Shown: positions 1 to 5,117 of the stretch, one piece after another
Numbering within the stretch: the stretch's first letter is position 1
Layout of the letters: every line of letters starts with the position of its first letter
Assembly: GCA_003973505.1 (NCBI GenBank)
Contig: QNXT01000026.1
Coordinates: 1 to 6,901, forward strand
Direction of reading: 5' to 3'
DNA length: 6,901 bases
From: Bacteroidota bacterium
Lineage (GTDB): Bacteria > Bacteroidota > Bacteroidia > Bacteroidales > UBA1556
The notes under the pieces: model-generated
Database searches by the model: none
The model's input: only the letters and a program-made list of their open reading frames with translations
Told to the model about the DNA's origin: nothing
Position numbers and translations under genes: made by a program

Positions 1-15
1 CGAAATTTATATAAA

Positions 16-113
16 AAAGTCAATAGCAAACCATCTTCGCACTAAATACCACTCGAAATAGCCCGCTATTCCTTCGTGATATTTAGCAGCAAATCTGGTC
101 TGCTATTGACTTT
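16..113. repeat. Long imperfect palindrome (about 98 nt) with perfect 13-bp ends
   Basis: The outer arms, 16-28 (AAAGTCAATAGCA) and 101-113, are exact reverse complements. Inside them, 30-33 pairs with 96-99, 42-48 (CTAAATA) with 80-86, 54-57 with 73-76, and 58-61 with 66-69 around a CCCG loop at 62-65. The whole stretch could therefore fold into one interrupted hairpin of roughly 35 pairs. No reading frame crosses it: stops occur in all three forward frames by about position 60. The size and shape suggest an interspersed palindromic repeat (REP/BIME-like) or a small MITE. It might instead be a structured RNA downstream of the gene to the left. The palindrome is read directly from the sequence; its class is inference, because copy number in the genome cannot be seen here. 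Confidence 0.7.
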
Positions 114-163
114 CTGTGAGTGAAATCTTACGTCGAACTCAGGTTAATACAATAAACATTTTG

Positions 164-194
164 GAAAGGTGCATGAAAATGCACCTTTCTTTTT
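164..194 (+). terminator. Strong intrinsic terminator hairpin just upstream of the DUF3467 start
   Basis: A perfect 11-bp stem (164-174 GAAAGGTGCAT with 179-189 ATGCACCTTTC) closes a GAAA tetraloop at 175-178 and runs into T190-T194. This is a textbook rho-independent terminator for rightward transcription. It probably ends the transcript arriving from the left, where related genomes have rpoC. It lies only 15 nt before the DUF3467 start, so it may also act as an attenuator or leader structure if that gene is read through from upstream. Confidence 0.8.
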
Positions 195-209
195 AAAAAC
201 TATTTTGTT

Positions 210-527
210 ATGGCTGATAATAATCAAAACCCAAATCCAAACGAATTGAACATTGAATTACCTGAGGAAATTGCCGAAGGTACTTATTCAAACTTAGCAA
301 TTATTACCCATTCTCCTTCAGAGTTTGTGCTTGATTTTGTACGTATGATGCCCGGAGTGCCTAAAGCTAAGGTGAAATCACGTATCATTTTAACTCCTCA
401 ACATGCAAAACGCTTAATGAAGGCTTTGATTGATAATGTGCAAAAATTTGAATCGATGCATGGGGAAATAAAGGATGTAGATGCTATGGGACTTCCAATG
501 AATTTGGGTCCTAATGCTCAAGCATAA
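210..527 (+). CDS. DUF3467 family protein (rpoC-associated in Bacteroidota)
   Basis: A 105-residue soluble protein with no signal peptide or membrane segment. Residues 1-12 are an Asn/Pro-rich tail. The conserved DUF3467 core follows: a G-x-Y-x-N-L-A-I-I-T-H-S segment near 24-35, EFVLDFVRMMPGV near 38-50, a K-x-R-I-I-L-T-P stretch near 56-63, then a helix ending in an N-V-Q-K-F-E motif near residue 80. Family members are short and of unknown function. In Bacteroidota the gene usually sits directly after rpoC, so it may accompany RNA polymerase, but that is guilt by association. The ATG at 210 is the only reasonable start, since the next Met falls inside the core. There is no Shine-Dalgarno sequence, only an AT-rich leader, as is usual in the phylum. 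No clear TAnnTTTG box precedes it, so its promoter may lie upstream of the window or expression may need readthrough of the adjacent terminator. Confidence 0.9.
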   Translation: MADNNQNPNPNELNIELPEEIAEGTYSNLAIITHSPSEFVLDFVRMMPGVPKAKVKSRIILTPQHAKRLMKALIDNVQKFESMHGEIKDVDAMGLPMNLGPNAQA

Positions 528-568
528 TATATGAATAAGAGTTAGTCCTTATCTAATTCTTCATATAT
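527..568. terminator. Candidate bidirectional stem-loop shared by two convergent genes
   Basis: Bases 527-535 (ATATATGAA) pair perfectly with 560-568. After a three-base bulge (536-538), 539-545 pairs with 553-559 with one G-T wobble, closing a 7-nt loop at 546-552. The structure starts at the last base of the DUF3467 stop codon and covers the stop and last eight codons of the dehydratase gene on the other strand. It is AU-rich and lacks a clean U tract, so termination efficiency is uncertain; it could instead protect 3' ends. The pairing is visible, the function inferred. Confidence 0.45.
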
Positions 569-2410
569 AGAATTCTTACTTACAAATTCAGGAACAATCT
601 TTTTCATTTGTTTTACAATCTCAAAATTGTCTTGCGATTCAAACAAATGAATAAGGTTGTTTATTTGTTCTTGGACATAGCTCAATTCATACTCACGCAC
701 TTTTGCTATAAGAATTTTAGAATTATCAGTCGGTAGGGTGTTTTCGTTTGTAGCCAATACTTCTTCATATAACTTTTCACCCGGACGTAAACCAGTAAAT
801 ACGATTTGGATATCCGTTCCCAGTTGTTTGCCAGAGAGCTTAATCATTTTTTTAGCCAAATCTAAAATCTTTACGGACTTACCCATATCAAAGACGAAAA
901 TTTCGCCACCATTTCCTTTGGCTCCCGCCTCTAATACCAATTGACAGGCTTCAGGTATCGTCATGAAATAGCGTGTTATTTCGGGATGAGTGAGTGTAAG
1001 CGGTCCGCCTGATTGAATTTGCTTTGTGAATAGGGGAATGACAGAACCATTTGATCCAAGTACATTACCAAAACGAGTAGTAATGAATTTTGTTTTTCCT
1101 TCTGAGTTTAATGTCTGTACATATATCTCGGCAATGCGTTTCGATGCTCCCATAACATTAGTTGGGTTTACAGCCTTATCAGTCGAAATCATAATGAATT
1201 TCTCCACATCGAATTTAATTGATAAATCAGCAAGCGTTTTTGTACCGTGTATATTGGTCAAAATGGCTTCACTTGGATTTTTCTCCATTAATGGCACGTG
1301 CTTATAAGCTGCGGCATGAAATATAATATCTGGTTTGAATGTTGAAAATACTTTCTCCATTCGATCTTGATTTCGGATGTCGGCTACTACAAAGTCAATG
1401 TTTTTCAAGAAAGGGTGTTTGGTAAACTCTAATTCCAAATGATATATGGGAGTTTCAGCCACGTCCAACAGAATGACTTTTTTTGGAAAATACTCTATCA
1501 CCTGTCGTGCAATTTCACTTCCAATGGAGCCTGCAGCACCTGTGACGAGTATTACTTTATTGGTCAGTTGTTTCTTGATTTTTACCTTATCAAGATTTAT
1601 TTCATCTCGGTCTAAAAGCTCTAAGATGTTAATGTCCTGTATTTGCCTGAAACTAAGCTCCCCATTTATCCATTTTTTTACGGGTGGTACATTCTGAACT
1701 TTTACGTTTTTAGCCAAGCAGAGTTCGGCGATTTCTTTTTTTCTTTTGGGGCTAATATTTTGAATAGAAATAATCAATTGTTCTATTTCATTTTCATCAA
1801 TAAGTTGTTCTAATTTGGAAGAATGGTAAATGGGAATGTTTTCAATCTTTTTTCCAACTTTATTCTTCTGGTCATCAATAAAGGCGATTACTTTAAAATT
1901 TTCACCTGAATTCTGATTTAAGGCCTTATTTGTAATCAAAGCAGCTTCTCCTGCACCGAAAATAATTACATTTTTTGCTTTGCTATTTGGCGTTTTTAAT
2001 TCCCAATAGGTTGACTTAACAACCAATCTAAAGGCAATCATTCCCACTGAGGAGGCTATAAACTCAATAATAATAACAGAACGTGGGATTACATATACAT
2101 CATAAATCAGCTTAATTATAATATCAGCAATGACAATAACAACTGAACCAATCGTATTCATTATTAAAATGCGTGTGATATCCTGCGTTTCAGTATAGCG
2201 AATAATTCCTGAGAATGATTTCGTAATAAGGAATCCTACACCACGTATTATCATAAAGACAAGTAGTGCATAGGGAATGAGAAGTACGTCATTTTCGGGG
2301 ATGTTAAAATTAAATCGAAGAAGAAAAGAAATCATCACAGAAAAAAAGATGATGATTAAATCGATTAAAAGAATAAAGCTCCTAGGAGCACTTCTACTAA
2401 ATTTTTTCAT
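542..2410 (-). CDS. Membrane-bound nucleoside-diphosphate-sugar 4,6-dehydratase (PglF/WbpM/CapD family)
   Basis: This protein probably removes water from UDP-GlcNAc (UDP-sugar 4,6-dehydratase) to give a 4-keto-6-deoxy sugar for capsule, O-antigen or protein-linked glycans, acting at the cytoplasmic face of the inner membrane. Taking the ATG at 2410 gives 622 residues, normal for the family. Four hydrophobic helices lie near residues 11-33, 41-62, 78-101 and 106-130. A first Rossmann-like fold (FGAGEA, about 151-156) and the catalytic SDR domain with TGAAGSIG (about 290-297) follow. The active site matches PglF: T410-D411-K412, then Met420 in place of the usual SDR Tyr and Lys424, with the same spacing. 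RPGEKLYEE lies near 542-550. An in-frame TTG at 2440 would add ten residues but falls inside the best -7 boxes, so I reject it. The gene stands alone here, with no glycosyltransferases or aminotransferase beside it, so the exact sugar cannot be assigned. Confidence 0.9.
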   Translation of the reverse strand: MKKFSRSAPRSFILLIDLIIIFFSVMISFLLRFNFNIPENDVLLIPYALLVFMIIRGVGFLITKSFSGIIRYTETQDITRILIMNTIGSVVIVIADIIIKLIYDVYVIPRSVIIIEFIASSVGMIAFRLVVKSTYWELKTPNSKAKNVIIFGAGEAALITNKALNQNSGENFKVIAFIDDQKNKVGKKIENIPIYHSSKLEQLIDENEIEQLIISIQNISPKRKKEIAELCLAKNVKVQNVPPVKKWINGELSFRQIQDINILELLDRDEINLDKVKIKKQLTNKVILVTGAAGSIGSEIARQVIEYFPKKVILLDVAETPIYHLELEFTKHPFLKNIDFVVADIRNQDRMEKVFSTFKPDIIFHAAAYKHVPLMEKNPSEAILTNIHGTKTLADLSIKFDVEKFIMISTDKAVNPTNVMGASKRIAEIYVQTLNSEGKTKFITTRFGNVLGSNGSVIPLFTKQIQSGGPLTLTHPEITRYFMTIPEACQLVLEAGAKGNGGEIFVFDMGKSVKILDLAKKMIKLSGKQLGTDIQIVFTGLRPGEKLYEEVLATNENTLPTDNSKILIAKVREYELSYVQEQINNLIHLFESQDNFEIVKQMKKIVPEFVSKNSIYEELDKD

Positions 2411-2437
2411 ATAGTATTGTGTAATTATTAAGCTTAA

Positions 2438-2453
2438 CAAAAGTACAAAATTA
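2438..2453 (-). promoter_or_regulatory. Tandem -7 boxes for the dehydratase gene
   Basis: Read on the minus strand, TAATTTTG (2453-2446) is followed at once by TACTTTTG (2445-2438). Both fit the Bacteroidota -7 consensus TAnnTTTG exactly. A start about seven bases downstream would give a leader of roughly 15-25 nt before the ATG at 2410. No good -33 TTTG is visible at the expected distance, so this is a sequence-match prediction only. Confidence 0.5.
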
Positions 2454-2660
2454 ATACTTTGCTTTTTTTAATGTTTGGCGTCTAAACTTTACATAAAAAT
2501 CATTGTGAATATTCAAATGCATTTTGCTCTTATCGTAAAGTGTATCACGGGGCTTTTAGAATCAAATTCTTTAATTAAAGGTTTCACATTTCCTCTTCAA
2601 TTGTTAAAATTTTTACCTAAATATTTACTGTTTTTATAAAGTAAATATCTTTAATTTCAA

Positions 2661-2668
2661 TACCTTTG
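2661..2668 (+). promoter_or_regulatory. -7 box of the gcvT promoter
   Basis: TACCTTTG matches the Bacteroidota TAnnTTTG consensus exactly and is followed by C, as is common. Transcription would begin near 2675, leaving a leader of about 24 nt before the gcvT ATG at 2699. That is too short for a glycine riboswitch. The upstream -33 element is poor: no TTG falls at the usual spacing. Confidence 0.6.
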
Positions 2669-2698
2669 CAGCCATGTAAATTTAAAATATAGACGATA

Positions 2699-3787
2699 AT
2701 GAAGAATACAGCATTTACCGAAAAACATATTGAAATGGGTGCCAAAATGGTTCCATTTGTTGGTTTTAATATGCCTGTTCAATTTGCAGGTATCAATGTA
2801 GAACACGAAACAGTTCGTAAGGGTGTGGGCGTTTTTGATGTTTCGCACATGGGCGAGTTTTGGGTTCGTGGGCCTAAAGCATTTGAATTGGTACAAAAAC
2901 TTACTTCAAATAATGTGGCTGATTTGGTTGATGGAAAGGTTCAATACTCTTGTTTCCCTAATGATAAAGGTGGAATAGTGGATGATCTTTTGGTTTACCG
3001 ATTTTCAGAAGAAGAATACCTATTGGTTGTTAACGCTTCCAATATTGAGAAAGACTGGGAATGGTGTAATAAGCATAATACCATGGGAGCAGAGCTTGAA
3101 AATGCTTCTGATTCTACAAGTCAGTTAGCTGTTCAAGGACCTTTGGCTTTGAAAGCAATGCAAAAGCTTACTGATGAAAATGTGGTGGATATGGAGTATT
3201 ATACTTTCAAGGTAATTAACTTTGCAGGTGTTGCTGATATCCTATTTTCTACTACAGGATATACTGGATCCGGAGGATGTGAGATTTATATGAAAAATGA
3301 GGATGCTATTAAAATCTTTGATGCTGTTTTCGAGGCAGGTAAAGAATTTGATATTAAGCCTATTGGCTTAGGAGCTCGTGATACACTTCGTTTGGAAAGT
3401 GGTTTTTGCTTATATGGTAATGATTTGAATGATGAGACTTCTCCAATTGAAGCAGGTTTAGGTTGGATTACCAAATTTGTAGAGGGTAATGATTTTATCA
3501 ATCGTGCATACCACGAAAACTTGAAAGTGAATGGTGTAAGCAGACGATTGAAAGGATTTAAGATGATTGATAAAGGTATTCCAAGACATGATTATGAAGT
3601 ATGTGATGCCGAAGGAAATAAAATCGGTGTGGTAACTTCCGGAACCATGTCACCAATGTTGCATGAAGGTATTGGAATGGCATACATTAATACAGGATAT
3701 ACTAAGCTTGGAACCGAAATATATATTCGTGTTCGCAAGAAATTACTGAAAGCTGAGATTGTAAAAATTCCTTTTTATAAAGGATAA
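2699..3787 (+). CDS. gcvT: Glycine cleavage system T protein (aminomethyltransferase)
   Basis: GcvT takes the aminomethyl group carried on the lipoyl arm of H protein, releases ammonia and passes the carbon to tetrahydrofolate, giving 5,10-methylene-THF. It is cytoplasmic and works with GcvP, GcvH and Lpd. The 362-residue length matches the family (about 364 in E. coli). Visible hallmarks are the N-terminal segment with [12 protein letters not shown] (18-29), FDVSHMGEF (46-54), and [11 protein letters not shown] (91-101), which includes the catalytic Asp, here D96. They continue with a folate-contacting NASN stretch, GYTGSGG, and the [10 protein letters not shown] motif, then the C-terminal barrel ending in KIPFYKG. 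The ATG at 2699 fits the conserved N-terminus and lies at the right distance from the -7 box. It is transcribed alone, with its own terminator and with no gcvH or gcvP beside it, so the other subunits must be encoded elsewhere. Confidence 0.96.
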   Translation: MKNTAFTEKHIEMGAKMVPFVGFNMPVQFAGINVEHETVRKGVGVFDVSHMGEFWVRGPKAFELVQKLTSNNVADLVDGKVQYSCFPNDKGGIVDDLLVYRFSEEEYLLVVNASNIEKDWEWCNKHNTMGAELENASDSTSQLAVQGPLALKAMQKLTDENVVDMEYYTFKVINFAGVADILFSTTGYTGSGGCEIYMKNEDAIKIFDAVFEAGKEFDIKPIGLGARDTLRLESGFCLYGNDLNDETSPIEAGLGWITKFVEGNDFINRAYHENLKVNGVSRRLKGFKMIDKGIPRHDYEVCDAEGNKIGVVTSGTMSPMLHEGIGMAYINTGYTKLGTEIYIRVRKKLLKAEIVKIPFYKG

Positions 3788-3805
3788 TGCATATTAATAT
3801 TCAAG

Positions 3806-3837
3806 AAATCCCGGGCTTTTGCTTCGGGATTTTTTTT
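3806..3837 (+). terminator. Intrinsic terminator of gcvT
   Basis: AAATCCCG (3806-3813) pairs with CGGGATTT (3825-3832) across an 11-nt loop, and the 3' arm continues into a run of T up to 3837. It starts 18 nt after the gcvT stop. The loop contains the TTTG that appears to serve as the -33 element for rimM. Confidence 0.85.
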
Positions 3838-3850
3838 GTGCTTATCTTTG
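3818..3850 (+). promoter_or_regulatory. Promoter of the rimM-trmN6 operon, overlapping the gcvT terminator
   Basis: TTTG at 3818-3821 and TATCTTTG at 3843-3850 are separated by 21 nt. They match both parts of the Bacteroidota sigma-ABfr promoter (TTTG / TAnnTTTG). The predicted start near 3857 leaves a leader of about 12 nt before the rimM ATG at 3869. The -33 element sits in the loop of the gcvT terminator hairpin. This is the most complete promoter in the window. Confidence 0.65.
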
Positions 3851-3868
3851 CCACATAATAGTTAAACG

Positions 3869-4393
3869 ATGGATAAAAGTGATTTTTATTATTTAGGGAA
3901 AATAACCAAATTATTTGGTTATAAAGGGGAATTGGTTTTCTTCTTTGATGTGGATGATATTACAGAATATCGAGGTTTGGATGCGGTGTTTATCGATGTA
4001 AATGGCGATTTAATTCCATTTATGATTGAGAAGCTTCGCCTTCATCAAGGAAATACGGCCATTGTACGTATTCAGGATGTGCATGATATTGATGAAGCGC
4101 AACGTTTAGTAAACTCAGAATTGTATCTGCCGCTATCTACTTTGCCCAAATTAGATGGTAATAAATTTTACTATCACGAAATTATCGGATATACAGTGAT
4201 TGATGCCGATGCCGGTGAGGTTGGAATTGTGGAAGAAGTGAATGATCAAACAGCACAAGCTTTACTTATCATAAAGGACGGTTATAAAGAAATTCTTTTT
4301 CCCATTGTGGACGAATTAATTGATAAACTGGATAGGGAAAAGAAAATAATATATGTGCATTTTCCTGAGGGACTGCTCGATTTATATCAATAA
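3869..4393 (+). CDS. rimM: Ribosome maturation factor RimM
   Basis: RimM binds the 30S subunit near S19 and helps mature the 3' (head) domain of 16S rRNA. This 174-residue protein is close to the usual length (E. coli about 182). The N-terminal RimM beta-barrel begins with YLGKITKLFGYKGEL (about 8-22), the family's start signature, and ends near residue 90 with the DIDEAQRLVNSELYL segment. The C-terminal PRC-barrel starts at FYYHEIIGYTVID (about 100-112; the family form is YYxxDLIG, here with Glu for Asp). It includes the LFPIVDELI strand and closes with the typical PEGLLDLY. Bacteroidota genomes often separate rimM from the rpsP-trmD-rplS group found in Proteobacteria, and here too none of those genes is beside it. 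Its partner is the tRNA methyltransferase gene that starts 1 nt after its stop. Confidence 0.95.
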   Translation: MDKSDFYYLGKITKLFGYKGELVFFFDVDDITEYRGLDAVFIDVNGDLIPFMIEKLRLHQGNTAIVRIQDVHDIDEAQRLVNSELYLPLSTLPKLDGNKFYYHEIIGYTVIDADAGEVGIVEEVNDQTAQALLIIKDGYKEILFPIVDELIDKLDREKKIIYVHFPEGLLDLYQ

Positions 4394-4394
4394 A

Positions 4395-5099
4395 ATGCGA
4401 TTTTTTCGATTCAAACAATTTCAAATTACCGATGATCGTTCGGCCATGAAAGTGGGTACTGATTCGGTTATTTTAGGTGCCTGGGTTGGTGTAAATGCTG
4501 TAAAACATATTCTTGATATAGGCTGTGGTTCTGGCTTATTAGCTTTACTATTAGCGCAAAGAATATCGACTGCAAAAATTGTGGGAGTGGAAATTGATGA
4601 AGGGGCTTGTTTGGATGCGGAGTTTAATTTTATCAATTCGAAATGGAATGAAAGACTGTCGGTGATACATGCTGATATTCTTTCGGTGTCAATCAAACAG
4701 AAGTATGACTTAATTATTTCGAATCCTCCATTTTTCAAATCTTCATTACTACCAAATGAAAAAAATAGGGCAGGAGCCCGGCATGATGAAAGTCTAAGCT
4801 TGGATAGACTGCTTTTATTCTTAAAAAGTCACTTGGCCGATGAAGGACGTTTTGCTTTGGTTTTTCCTTTCAATCGTGAAGATGAATTGCTTTTATTGGC
4901 TTCGAATAATGGTTTATACCCTCAGCGTATTTTACATACTAAGAATAAACCCGGTGCTCAAACAAAGCGGTCGTTTATTGAGTTTAGCAAATTTGAAAAT
5001 ATGCAGCCTCAAATAAATGTGCTGGAGATACGGAATGAAAATTCAGAATATAGTACAGATTATAAGGAGCTAACCAAGGATTTTTATTTGAATTTTTAG
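4395..5099 (+). CDS. trmN6: tRNA1(Val) (adenine(37)-N6)-methyltransferase (YfiC/TrmN6 family)
   Basis: This SAM-dependent enzyme probably methylates N6 of adenosine 37, next to the anticodon of valine tRNA, as E. coli YfiC does. With the ATG at 4395 it has 234 residues (E. coli about 245). It opens with the family signature FRFKQFQITDDRSAMKVGTD (4-23), followed by SAM-binding motif I, LDIGCGSG (40-47), and the acidic motif GVEID (64-68). The catalytic NPPFF motif (110-114) is of the (N/D)PPY/F type used by N6-adenine methyltransferases. An upstream in-frame ATG at 4353 would overlap rimM by 41 nt and add 14 residues with no family resemblance, so the 4395 start is preferred. It follows rimM by one base with no promoter between, implying a shared transcript and translational coupling. 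Substrate specificity beyond the family (another tRNA or rRNA) cannot be excluded. Confidence 0.88.
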   Translation: MRFFRFKQFQITDDRSAMKVGTDSVILGAWVGVNAVKHILDIGCGSGLLALLLAQRISTAKIVGVEIDEGACLDAEFNFINSKWNERLSVIHADILSVSIKQKYDLIISNPPFFKSSLLPNEKNRAGARHDESLSLDRLLLFLKSHLADEGRFALVFPFNREDELLLLASNNGLYPQRILHTKNKPGAQTKRSFIEFSKFENMQPQINVLEIRNENSEYSTDYKELTKDFYLNF

Positions 5100-5117
5100 T
5101 GTGCTATTTTATGGGTA

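Larger units (their letters stand above)
2411..2698. other. Divergent intergenic region
   Basis: These 288 AT-rich bases separate the dehydratase gene from gcvT. Besides the -7 boxes listed separately they contain a perfect 12-bp palindrome, CTTTAATTAAAG (2569-2580), and a spaced inverted repeat, ACTTTAC (2486-2492) with GTAAAGT (2535-2541). Either could be an operator, but both are AT-rich enough to occur by chance. I see no gene, RNA or riboswitch in it. Confidence 0.6.

Noticed and set aside
1..60. Short open stretches at the left edge as the end of an upstream rpoC gene
   Set aside because: The longest frame ends within the palindrome and I could not match its residues to the RpoC C-terminus; the upstream gene probably ends before the window.
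738..1697. Several plus-strand open frames of 68-93 codons opposite the dehydratase gene
   Set aside because: They are antisense shadows of a well-supported gene, with no recognisable domain, promoter or start context.
2569..2580. Perfect 12-bp palindrome CTTTAATTAAAG as a possible operator
   Set aside because: It lies about 80 bp from the gcvT -7 box in very AT-rich DNA, where such palindromes arise by chance; no second copy was seen in the window.
2674..2679. ATG-TAA minimal start-stop in the gcvT leader
   Set aside because: It coincides with the predicted transcription start, so it may not be in the mRNA or would be effectively leaderless; no supporting context.
2669..2698. Glycine riboswitch upstream of gcvT
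   Set aside because: The predicted leader is only about 24 nt and shows no room for aptamer helices.
4353..4394. Upstream in-frame ATG extending the tRNA methyltransferase into rimM
   Set aside because: The added residues are simply the end of rimM read in another frame and bear no resemblance to the family; the conserved N-terminus begins at the ATG at 4395.
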